The translations under genes and the position numbers were made by a program. From Macrostomum hystrix (Eukaryota > Platyhelminthes > Macrostomidae): a stretch of DNA of 64,000 nt. Below the pieces are notes generated by a model, which saw nothing but the letters and a program-made list of their open reading frames with translations, made no database searches and was not told the DNA's origin. The DNA lies in the NCBI GenBank assembly GCA_950097015.1, contig CATNEN010000038.1:13820001-13884000 (forward strand), read 5' to 3'. Shown here in pieces: positions 54,164 through 64,000 of the stretch (position 1 is its first letter; each line of letters opens with the position of its first letter).

Positions 54164-56246
54164 TCAGAATTCGGCATAGTCAACCAGTCTATTAAACAAT
54201 TGACGCGACTCCTCAGCGGTGCCAGCGATGGCTTCCACGCCCATGTAGGCCCGGCCAAGCAGGCTGGTGCGGCTAAAATATTTGCAATCCGGCTGCAACT
54301 GCTGGCTAGAGTGGGACACCCTGGCTAGGGCGTGAACGCCATTGTCAGGCGTGAGATTGTAGCTGGTGACCAACAGTCTCAATAAGCACAGGAGAGGCCA
54401 GGCCAGGTACCAGAACCACAGTGGCACAATGCCCTCGGCTAAGTTTGTCACCACAAGGCCGGGATCAACCGGACAGAACTGGACGCCCGCTGGCTGGTAA
54501 CGCTCATTCAGGTGCAGGCAGAGCAGGTCGATGGCGTGCTTGCCAGCCGCGTAGGGCGCCATTGAATTGCGGCACTCCAGGTCCGACAGGTCGAAATAGC
54601 GACGCGAGGCGTTGCAGGATGAGGTCCAGGCAACCCGGCTGGGCTGGCGATTCGGGGAGGGGAAGGGAGAAGAGCAATGAGTTTACACATACCAGAGGGG
54701 AGAACCAGAAGGACCAGTGGGACAGTCCCTGAAGTACCAGTGGGGAGAACCTGAAGGACCAGTGGGAAGAACCTGAAGGACCAGTGGGGAGAACCTGAAG
54801 GACCAGTGGGGAGAACCTGAAGGGACTGTCAGGGACCAGTGGGGAGAACCTGAAGGGACTGTCAGGGACCAGTGGGGAGAACCTGAAGGGACTGTCAGGG
54901 ACCAGTGGGGAGAACCTGAAGGGACTGTCAGGGACCAGTGGGGAGAACCTGAAGGGACTGTCAGGGACCAGTGGGGAGAACCTGAAGGGACTGTCAGGGA
55001 CCAGTGGGGAGAACCTGAAGGGACTGTCAGGGACCAGTGGGGAGAACCTGAAGGGACTGTCAGGGACCAGTGGGGAGAACCTGAAGGGACTGTCAGGGAC
55101 CAGTGGGGAGAACCTGAAGGGACTGTCAGGGACCAGTGGGGAGAACCTGAAGGACCAGTGGGGAGAACCTAAAGGACCAGTGGGGAGAATCTGAAGGACC
55201 AGTGGGACAGTCCCTGAAGGACGAGTGGGGAGAACCTGAAGGACCAGTGGGGAGAACCTGAAGCGACTGTCAGGGACCAATGGGGAGAAACTGAAGGACC
55301 AGTGGGGAGAACCTGAAGCGACTGTCAGGGACCAGTGGGGAGAAACTGAAGGACCAGTGGGGAGAACCTGAAGGACCAGTGGGACAGCCCCTGAAGGACC
55401 AGTCGGACAGTCCCTGAAGAAACCGTGTCACTTAAAAGTAAGTATCTAGCAGCCTCACATGTCCTGTAAGAGGGTGCCGACCAAGCGGCGACCTAGAAGC
55501 CCCGCTATCAACCGGTGGATGCAGCAGGCACATCAGCAGCAGGAAGTGGCCTCCGACGTTGGTTTTAAATACGCCCCGACGACCGTCGGGACAGTCAAAG
55601 TCGGCCTGGACCAGAATGCCAAGACCAGTAGTGAGCATTGGCCAGGCGTCTCGGCTAAAGAAATGTTTCACCAGGTAGAGCCAATCAACTCGACTGACAA
55701 TCAGTACGCCGGCGTTGAGGTAGAGGAGGTCGATTCTTTTGTACCTAAGCGGTTAATTAAAACAAATTTTCGGGCTTTTCTGGACTAATTGTCAAGTTTT
55801 TTTTAATTAGGCATAAATTCTTTATCACTACTGAGAGTAGGCATTAAAGAAAGTATGCTTATAATTACTGGAATGCTTGCGTAATAAACAAACCTATTCA
55901 GTAGCCAGCGGCTACATTCTCGCACCGATTTAAAATTGCTAGTATCCAATTGGCACGTGTCAATCCGGCACCAAGAATTAGCAGCTTGGCGGTTCGTATT
56001 ATTTTTTTCAAGCAAACCAGCGGCTAAACTGTGCAGTGACTCAGCTGCAGCGCGAGCCGCTTGCAAGTTTCTGCAACACAAGCAGATAGTTAATAGTGGC
56101 TCATTGAGCTTTGAAATGGGTTGCTTCTGGGATGCTAAATCAGCAGCGGCCTCAGTAATAAGTCGGCGAGCCAAGCAGAAACCAATGCCACGATTAGCTC
56201 CTGTGATGACAACTACTTTGCTATTGAACTTCCTCTTATCTGCCAT
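54164..56246 (-). CDS. HSD17B7: 3-keto-steroid reductase (17-beta-HSD type 7), SDR family
   Basis: Three exons on the minus strand: 56246-55894, 55744-55493 and 54638-54164, all phases fitting, 359 residues (human 341). It reduces the 3-keto group of sterol intermediates in the C4-demethylation steps of cholesterol synthesis at the ER, and estrone in vertebrates. The Rossmann motif TGANRGIG is at residues 15-22, YLNAG at about 126-130, VAWTSS at 204-209 with the catalytic Ser, and Y231-AAG-K235 is the YxxxK pair. A Leu/Trp-rich stretch, PLWFWYLAWPLLCLLRLL, matches the membrane-associated segment of HSD17B7. Flatworms as a group are thought not to make sterols de novo, so the true substrate may differ. 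A strong acceptor (TTTTTCTATTGCAG) lies 36 bases before the ATG. Intron 2 is a minisatellite. Confidence 0.88.
54690..55432. repeat. 33-bp minisatellite in HSD17B7 intron 2
   Basis: The unit AGTGGGGAGAACCTGAAGGG plus ACTGTCAGGGACC occurs about ten times in a row (54836-55140), flanked by 22-bp variants lacking the ACTGTCAGGG part and by units with GACAGTCCC. It covers most of the 854-bp intron. Confidence 0.97.
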
Positions 56247-56281
56247 TCAAAATTACAGTTGGCTGATGTTAAGCCATAAGT

Positions 56282-56296
56282 TCTGCAATAGAAAAA
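56282..56296 (-). promoter_or_regulatory. Splice acceptor in the HSD17B7 leader (candidate SL trans-splice site)
   Basis: On the minus strand CTTTTTCTATTGCAG/AAC is a textbook 3' splice site, 36 bases upstream of the ATG, with no upstream exon recognised. In a trans-splicing flatworm this is where the leader would be joined. The leader has a short upstream ATG. Confidence 0.5.
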
Positions 56297-56299
56297 GTT

Positions 56300-59200
56300 G
56301 AGTGGGACAAAAAATTAGGGTCATTTAAAAGGAGGTCAATAGGCCTATTACTCAGTGGAAAATGACATTTTAGGCTATCTGAATTGTTAAGTAGTGATTA
56401 GGCAGGTGAGATTTCAGACAATGGAATATAATCAGTTTAAGTCTGAAGTATCCTTGAAATTGGGATAAAAGCAGCCAATATATAAGCTTAAGTGAGAAAT
56501 GAGAAAGCTACTTTTCTACTTTTTTAAACAACACCAAGACAGGAATATGGACATTTTGACCACAACAACTTTGACCACAGCTAACTTTTACTATTTCAGC
56601 ACAAAATAATTTCCACCTAATATCATTTTGGCCTATATACTACATAATGTACAATAAATTGATGGTTTTATTATCACTTATCATTTATTTTTGATAGCAA
56701 TGACATTTTACCAGAAATTACTATATAAAATTTTACCCTGTTAAACTAGATGAAGATTTTAAACATGAAATTCCTTTGACTATGCCACTGTTAACACTAA
56801 CAATCGCAATTCATTTTAAGTCAATTTGTTTTGAAAAATAAAATATAAAATTAGCTTTTGAAAACATATTGTATTATTTTACAATTTTGCTAAGCCAGCT
56901 TAAGGCAGAGATAGTATTGGGCCAATGGCCAAATAGTTGTAGTGAAACAACCACACTTACACTTACTAAACAACTAAACAGGCAAGCAACATTTGTCAAT
57001 AAAAAATTGATAGCAGGTTTCAGCAAATATATATAATAGGGCCTAGTGATAAGAATAAAAATAATAAAAGGAAACAAGATAGAGTAGGCATAGCAAGTAG
57101 TATAGGTCTATCAGGCAGAGTACAAAAGAGCAGGAATAGACCAAAAGACAAAACGCAGACACTAAAGCTATCTATGCAGGTTGGCAATATCTGACTAGCA
57201 GGCTTGAGTTATTTAAGTTTCCTAATCTAACAGTGTTATGTAGAACTTTTTACAACTATATTTTCATAATTCCACTTTGCTCTTTAACAAAAAGATGTAA
57301 TCCATTTAAAAAAATTAAAAACGACTATTGACATTACCATACATTAGATGCATCAAGAGCCTAGTTATTTAATTTCTAATCCATATACCAAAACTAGGAA
57401 AATATATTATGACCTATATAACCTCAGTAATTTTATAGATCGCTAACGTGATTAGAAGCCCCTATACAATGGGCCAACCCACTCCCCGCCAAGGATTATG
57501 CTAAATATATAAAATTTGAAAAATAATACTAATCCTTTTCAAACATAAAAACCACACTACTTATCACACAAATCAAGTAAACACTTACAATATAAGCAGG
57601 TCGCTGTAAAAAGTTTTTATGATAGCCTAGAGCGAAAAGCTGGGCAAGAAATTATGAAGATTTTCCTGTTGCTGAGACTGATGAGACTGTGGGAGGCTGG
57701 GAGCTTATAAAGTTTTACTACCGTGGTTAAGCTGCGTTCTAAGAAAAATACTTTTTCAACTTGTCATAAATAAATATCGTATCGTATCGTATAGCATTAA
57801 AAGCCGGAGTGCTATTTAAACTGTGATTTAGCCATTTTGCTTTCCCAAAAATAAACAATATGACTGCTTTTGACAAATAAAAATGATGAATATTTAATAC
57901 AATAAATATAGGAATTAACATGCACACTACAAATATCGAGCCGCGCAAAGTTAAAATATAAACGTTAAACAACATTTAAATGAATAATAGATTTGTAACA
58001 GTTAGAATTTCGTGTCACTGAATTGGTTATTGAAATTTTGTAGACTCGCAATAAAATGTAAACTTGCACAAGGCTTTCAGTTATTTTCTTGCTAGCTAAC
58101 AAATTAGGTTCTGCTGCTAGTTCTGTGTTAAAATATTTTGCTCAAATCTTTAACCACTGTTTAAAGGCAGTGTTAAACAAGTTACTTAAAAAGCAAACTT
58201 CTGGTCAAGCAATTAAGGTCACTAAAAATTATTTTACTTTTTTTCTACACTACTGCTACACATTTCTACACTTTCTTAGAATTTTCCACTCTAAGAAATT
58301 AATCTCTGGTCTTCTATTACTGATAGGCTTGCTAGGCCTACTTTTTAAGTGGTTTAACTATGCACTTTTTAATTTCTGAACATTTTTTACAAAAATAAAA
58401 GTAAATAATTCCAGTTTTCTCTTACTTTAACATAGCCATTTTTACAAATTTAGCTTAGTAGCTTTTTAATTTAAATATGTCGTAGGCCTATTTTTACTAA
58501 ATTTCCACAGCTGTTACCAAGTTATCAGAGGGCTAATTACTAATATTTAAACTTCAGCAATATTCAACCAGTATAACACATATAATTTTTATTAGAGTAT
58601 TTGTTAACTCTATGGTAGCATGTGAGTGTCCGAGCGGTAAGACACCTCTTTTATTTATTAATATGAATAACTCATATATGTATAATTCACTTTGCACTGG
58701 TTATATTAGTGACACAAAGTCTTTTTTACTTTCCAGTTCCAATGCAGGGCTACCAATGGATTGGAGGGTATCAGTTACCCACTCACTCACTTATGGAAAT
58801 CACTTGTTTCTTCCTCACCCTTTACAGGCTTATTTATCAAATACATTCCTTTTACAGGTAATTCCTTTATCACACCCTTTACAGGTTTATTGCACACTTA
58901 GGCCTAATTTGGATCCAACCCGTTTGATTACTATTCAATACAATTTCTGTTGTCTAAGATTATAGCTTTCCAGCTTATTAAAGAATTAACCAGTTTCGGA
59001 ATACCTTGCCTTTTTAACTTTTGAAAACGTCTGTGGCACGTCTGCAAGTTTTGTTTTTCTCCTCCCAAAATACGTGTGTATATATATATAGATTGGCAGG
59101 GGTGGTTTCCCCGGTGCATTAAAACAAATGGTGTATTAAAACAAAAGGTGCATTAAAACAAATATTACATTTCCTTACTTTTCGCGTAAATTTAAAATAA

Positions 59201-59440
59201 AAATATAGTAGAATTATTTACCTATTACAAATAGCTATTATATTTATGTTGGTTTTCAATGCCTTTATCTTTTGAGCCTTATGAAAATTTCCTAATCAGG
59301 CTTTGACAGAACTTACTGAGTTATTTGAGATCTCCACCTAATAAGACTCCTGTGACCTAATTTTGTTTCATATCAATGGTCTGAGTTGTGCAATGTCATA
59401 GCAACAAGTTGTCAATGTCACCGACAACATGGCAGAGCTT
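56300..59440. other. AT-rich intergenic DNA, 3.1 kb
   Basis: No gene recognised. Holds CGTAT repeats at about 57777-57792 and three copies of a 16-bp GGTGCATTAAAACAAA unit at about 59111-59163. A 96-codon hydrophobic ORF at 58089-58379 is probably chance. Confidence 0.5.
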
Positions 59441-59445
59441 ATTCC

Positions 59446-59504
59446 CACGGATCCATGCTGATAATTTTCTGCTTATCCACACGGCAGCTTGTATGAATAG
59501 GTCT
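59446..59504 (+). repeat. Inverted repeat flanking the hAT element, left copy
   Basis: 59 bp, CACGGATCCATGCTGATAAT onward, inverted at 63067-63125 with about three changes. Confidence 0.85.
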
Positions 59505-59900
59505 AAAACTCTTTATATAAATATGCCGTGCTGTTAATTTCAATTTTATCCACACGGTTCTGTTCTTTAAAACAAGGCCCTTTCGGGTTTGAACGTTTTG
59601 TTAAACCCTCAAACCAATAGATAAACAAAGTTGACAGTGTGTTACAACAGTGTTCTATATTTGACCTACACATTCATTAACTGACATTAATGTCATCCTT
59701 TTTAATTATTGTAATAACAACTTACTAAATCTTTTGTCATCGTTACGTGTTTTCATTCGAATTGTATTGACTTAAAAAAGTAAGAAGTCTATCTAAGAAA
59801 ATCATACAAGTCAACCAGCAGAATTCTAGTTAGCACCAAACTCATCACACATATTATAAATCATTGTTATTATTTTACACTATGCATTCATAGTGTACAC

Positions 59901-62900
59901 CAGGGGTCGGCAACCTTTTTTACTTCGCGGGCCAGATTAAGAATTCAGCGGGTGGCTGAGGGCCAGTGTTGTAAGTGCAATAGTAAAGAGCACTAGTAAC
60001 TGTGGTATATTTTTTTATTTATCAACGTTTATAGTTTAAAATTACAGAATACACATATATTTGGTGTTTTGCTTCACAGCTTAGAGCAGACACAATCGCC
60101 TTGCACTCGAATAGAAAAATTCTTAATGAGCACTTATGCACAAGTCCTGTGGAGTATTGGCATTTCAACCCTGAAGGAAAAGAAAGCAGTCGTCTCTGAA
60201 TGACTGATGATCATTGAATCAAATTTGCTTATCAAGTCCTTTGTGCTTTATAGAAAATTTGCAAGAATAGCAAAACACAGACACAACAAGATAAATATTG
60301 GTGCAAAATAAAAATTTTGAGCTGGTTACATGACAGAGGTTACATAACAGAGGGACAAACAGATGAGAGTCAAATGTTAAATACGGAGACTAATTGCAGA
60401 GCAAGGAGGGAATTTTCACTACAAACACCACCGGAGTACAGAGCACAAAAGCTTACAAGCAGATTTGAAATGTAACAGTTAATTAACTTGCAGTTGCCAC
60501 ATTGTCCTGGTGTGAAGTCTGGTGCTGATGACCGCTGCACAACTTTGCAATGTTTGGTTTGAAAGCAGTGCAGGACAGGCGCAGAACATCATTCAAGATG
60601 CTGGTCAGACATCTGTGAGCGGAGCTGGCTCTTGGTATACTTCATGCGAGAGAACACCTGCTTGCAACAGTACGTGCTCCCGAACATTGAAACCACTCGC
60701 CTGACATGTGCCGACATAGCAGGGAACAGCTTGTCATCGAGGTGCTCTCTGAAGAAAGCAAGAGGTGCCGTAGCAGCAAACTTGCTCCGTAGCTCATCAT
60801 TGCATTGGAGTTCCACCACCTCCATCTGGATGGAGCCCTGGAGGTCGTCCACGACCAAAGTGAAAGGTGAAGTGAGGATTTTGAAGTCTGCTGTGCACTC
60901 TCTTAAGCCCTCAAACCTGGTTTTGAACTGCTCCTGCAGGGTGGAGATGATGTCAACAGCCGCTGCATAGTCCACAGCATCCTCAGCTACAGTTGACAGG
61001 CGTGAGAAGTGCTGTCGTCGACGATCCATCAGCTGGCTCTCCCACAGTCGCAGCTTCACCTCGAATGCAGTGATTGAAGCAAAGACATCTGTGATGAGGG
61101 CGTCCTTCCCTTGCAGTTTGTGGTTCAGGTCATTCAGATGCTCGGTCACATCAGCCAGGAGAGCCAACTTGGCGAGCCAGGCAGGGTCACCAAACTCTTC
61201 GGCGAATTGCATCCTCTTAGATGAGAGGAAGGCCTCTATCTCCGCCCTCAGGTCCCAGACGTGAGCCAGCATGTTTCTGCGGGAAAGCCAGCGAACCTCG
61301 CAGAAGTACAGCAGGTCACCGTATTCTGCCTCAGCCTCTTCCAGGAGCACTTGGAACTGACGGTGGTTCAAGCTTTTTCCCAGAATGCTGTTAACCACCT
61401 TCACGACGACAGACATGACATCTGTCAGAGTAGCTGCCTTGGCACAGAGAGCTTCCTGATGAATTATGCAGTGCAGCTTCCGAATGTCGTGACTGTTGCC
61501 AGCCTCGATGCACTTCCTGGCGAGGAGAGAAGCGGCACCTCTGACTTCTCCAACCATGGCAGGGGCTCCGTCAGTTGTGATGGAACACAGCCTCGTCAGG
61601 TTCAGTCCGGCAGTTTCAAGACAAGCCATGGTGGACTCACATATGTCCTTGCCTGTTGTCGTCCCACGCATTGGAACCAACTGCAGTAACTCCTCTGTCA
61701 CAGCAAGGTCAGCAGTCACTCCACGGACGAATACAGCAAGCTGGGAGGTGTCCTTGGTATCTGTTGACTCATCGATTGCGATGGAGAAAACCTCAAAACG
61801 ACTGCAGTGGTCACGGAAAGTTGAGCAGACGTCGGCGGACATCTCCTCGATCCGTCGGCCCATGGTGCGGGCAGAGAGGCTGACAGAAGAAAAGATGGAG
61901 CGTTGGGGAGGGCATACAGCATCAGCAACAGCCAGAATGCAATCTTTGATGAAGTCGCCGTCAGTGAACGGCTTCATCCGCTGATCAGCAGCCCAACTTC
62001 GAAGCTAACGCAAGTAACTGACTCATTGGCAGAATTTTGCTTCTGGAAGAGGGCCACAGTCTGCATCGACAGCTGACTGGTCAGTTGGGAAACTGCAGTC
62101 TGACGAGACACGTCATCCATGCTAGCATACTTTGATGAGCTGTGAGAAGTCTCCCAGTGCCGGCGGATGTTGCTATCTTTGAAGACAGACACTGTTGCTA
62201 GGCAGATTAGGCACTGTGCTTTACCATGCCTTTCCAAGAAAAAGTACCGTAGCGTCCATGTAGGGTTGAAAGCACGCTTCTCAAGGTTGACCTTTCTTTT
62301 CTTGCATTCCAGTGGCTTGTTGCAGTTTGACATGACGTGCCTTACAAAGCCTATAGCCACATCCAGTAGGTATTAAATCTATTAAAGGCAAAGTAATCTA
62401 TTAAAGACGAAAGTAATCTATTAAAGGCGAATCTATAGTAATCTATTAAAATTCTCTTAAAGGCAAAGTAAAGGGGGACAGTTAATCGAAGACAAGCGTA
62501 CGGTGACAAACAAGTCCAAATATCGCACTGGGCACTTGTATTCCTGCCAAGCTCCTAGTTATCCCAATCCCAAGGCAGTCTGAGCCTGAGGGGTCACACA
62601 TGGAGTCCCCTGGCCCCTGGGGTGAGGAAAACAGTGTACATTGCCGACTACGAGTTGGAGGGGTGTGCAGCCATGAAGAGAACGACTTGCTAAGCGCATT
62701 GTACATTCAAATCAGAATCCATTAAGACCCGTCCGCTCTTCTAGGAACCATGAGACAGGTGTAGAGAGAAACTCTTCACTAAATGGAGCCTTCTGCCCCT
62801 CAACACCTCCCCTCTAATCAATCTCAGCCTTGGGATCGTGTGCAACTGGCAAAAACACTGCCGATTTTTTAGGTCAACATTCACAGGTCTTACGCGGGCC

Positions 62901-62995
62901 AGATTGTAATACTGGGGTTGCAAGGGGCCCGGGGGCCGGATAGAGAGGCTTCGGGGGCCAGATCTGGCCCGTGGGCCGGAGGTTGCCGACCCCTG
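59901..62995 (-). mobile_element. hAT transposon (GTF2IRD2/ZBED5-like group)
   Basis: Short inverted ends CAGGGGTCGGCAACC/GGTTGCCGACCCCTG and a perfect 8-bp target duplication GTGTACAC (59893-59900, 62996-63003). GGCCAGATCTGGCCCGTGGGCC lies inside the right end. A transposase pseudogene occupies the middle on the minus strand. Confidence 0.93.
60483..62360 (-). pseudogene. hAT transposase, two frameshifts
   Basis: From ATG 62360 a BED-type zinc finger (QCLICL...RRHWETSH) is followed by SFEVGLLIS, where one base is missing at about 61978 and the frame moves to MKPFTDGDFIKDCIL. The RNase H-like core follows, with SIAIDESTD (catalytic Asp), CSITTDGAPAMVG (second Asp), LHCIIHQEALCAK, and EVRWLSR. 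The C-terminal dimerisation region has SRMKYTKSQLRSQMSDQHL; a second shift there (about 60590) moves to NDVLRLSCTAFKP, ending at 60483. It is close to vertebrate GTF2IRD2/ZBED5/FAM200-like proteins. The two shifts make it inactive as it stands. Confidence 0.85.
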
Positions 62996-63066
62996 GTGTA
63001 CACCATACACTATACTCTGAAGCAAAAGCCTTATGCTCAGAGAAGAATAGGTAGGGACTTGAAAGT

Positions 63067-63125
63067 AGACCTATTCATACAAGCTGCCATGTGGATAAGC
63101 AGAAAATTATCGGCATGGATCCGTG
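63067..63125 (-). repeat. Inverted repeat flanking the hAT element, right copy
   Basis: Reverse complement of 59446-59504. Confidence 0.85.
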
Positions 63126-64000
63126 TGGATAAAATTGAAATTATCAGCACAAGACCGTGGGATTAAGCACTTTCCAACAACATAGCTGTCTGTTAAAGTC
63201 TGTATGGCCCATAGTCCAGATCATGCTGGGTGTACGCCAGATTGAAAATGGACATGCATATGATTGTACGACCTCGGAGTTCCAGAAAGTCGTCTTTGTC
63301 CAGGTTTTGGTCATTCCACATAGTAGTAGAACTGGCGTGGTCGCCAAATGTAACACTTTAGCGTTACTGAACTGGTTTTCAAATCTTGTAGACTAGTAAT
63401 CAAAATGTAAACTTTAACTTAGCTTCCACTTCAACGCCAGCCGCACGGGACGGTACCCGCCAATCACCCTCGAGTGTATTTAACTATAAGCTGAGCGAAT
63501 CAGCGTACAAACTAAGGGTTCGCGATGACATGCAGTATTTAAGTAGCAAATATTAAAACAAATACGAACACAGTAAATTACAGTAGATAAAGGAAGTACA
63601 ATACGAATACAATATAATACTAGTACAAAATTACATCGCAAATGTTAGTGTAAATATGGAAGATTACAGTAAATGCGCACATTCAATTGGGGCAAGAAGA
63701 TCGCACTACAATACTATCGTCATTGTAATTTGTGGTTAACATCAACGTGTTTAACGTAGTCGGTCGGTCTGGTCCAGCGCACAAGTTACGCCAGTTGTAC
63801 GCCAGATGCATAAAAAAAATTTTTTGTACGCCAACTGTATGCCAAGAAAGGGTTAGCCAAGCCAAATGTACGCCGGATTAAACCAGCGTAATGTACATCT
63901 TCCGGAGTGTGGTGTATGGCCTAATTGACTGCTGCCGCATCAGATGCATAGGCTTATTTCCACAAAGGAGGACCATACAGGCCACCATCATATTGGCCAG
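63126..64000. other. Intergenic DNA at the window edge
   Basis: No gene recognised. About 63361-63410 resembles 58010-58070 in direct orientation. The word TGTACGCCAG and close forms recur at about 63232, 63796, 63826, 63839 and 63868. Confidence 0.45.

Noticed and set aside
54504-55280. 258-codon ORF with an 11-residue SPLVPDSPFRF repeat as a repetitive protein
   Set aside because: It overlaps HSD17B7 exon 3 in another frame and is open only because the 33-bp unit is a multiple of three and has no stop. It lies in the intron.
58089-58379. 96-codon Leu/Phe/Lys-rich ORF as a membrane protein gene
   Set aside because: Composition matches the AT-rich background, and no start context, family or splice pattern supports it.
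58612-58640. tRNA-Ser/Leu-like A box (GTGTCCGAGCGGTAAGAC)
   Set aside because: No B box or acceptor stem follows at the right distance.

Overview
The window is animal genomic DNA rich in repeats and mobile elements. The host genes have introns, and there are no bacterial operons or Shine-Dalgarno sites. Several signs point to a free-living flatworm, most likely Macrostomum or a close relative. These are a 34-base stretch at 14707-14740 that closely matches, as I remember it, the trans-spliced leader of Macrostomum lignano, strong splice acceptors just upstream of start codons, and a mix of Ty3/gypsy, Penelope-like, LINE, Crypton, Tc1/mariner and hAT elements. The species call is inference; the gene and element calls rest on the sequence.

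Host genes. Three spliced genes encode type II membrane glycosyltransferases of the GT32 (Gly_transf_sug, DXD) kind: 2721-4007 (+), 16149-17374 (-) and 38450-41570 (+). A truncated near-identical duplicate of the first lies at 1-611. A single-exon, membrane-anchored FkbM-type methyltransferase is at 32391-33500 (-), so the left two-thirds may be a loose glycan-modification neighbourhood. On the right, two conserved housekeeping genes lie on the minus strand: a cytosolic X-prolyl aminopeptidase (XPNPEP1, five exons, 43440-53172, all five metal ligands present) and a 3-keto-steroid reductase (HSD17B7, three exons, 54164-56246). A 37-residue single-pass membrane smORF lies at 42643-42756.

Mobile DNA. 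7116-11542 is an intact, very young Ty3/gypsy element whose whole internal region is one ORF. 12256-14549 is a LINE RT/RNase H fragment between long terminal inverted repeats. 19253-24947 is a Crypton tyrosine-recombinase gene split by two head-to-tail copies of a second Crypton, with CATT at all three junctions. 25417-26247 and 27461-29067 are a deleted and a fuller Tc1/mariner-like element, both with TA duplications. 59901-62995 is a hAT element with an 8-bp duplication. Relics include an RT fragment (1590-2060), a Penelope-like fragment with GIY-YIG (4120-4900), gypsy gag (5251-6415), a minus-strand LINE (29200-30540), a solo LTR (34365-34615) and a tRNA-derived SINE (53790-53960).

The strongest unexplained signals are: (1) every XPNPEP1 intron, and one HSD17B7 intron, is almost entirely a minisatellite, each with its own repeat unit, the arrays reaching nearly to the splice sites; (2) the octamer GTCTATGG/CCATAGAC occurs 19 times between 14.3 and 29.0 kb, at the ends of unrelated element families, and I saw none elsewhere; (3) the tandem Cryptons with identical junctions, shared terminal hairpins and a shared poly-A frameshift; (4) the gypsy element whose start codon overlaps its primer-binding site and whose stop codon lies in the LTR.
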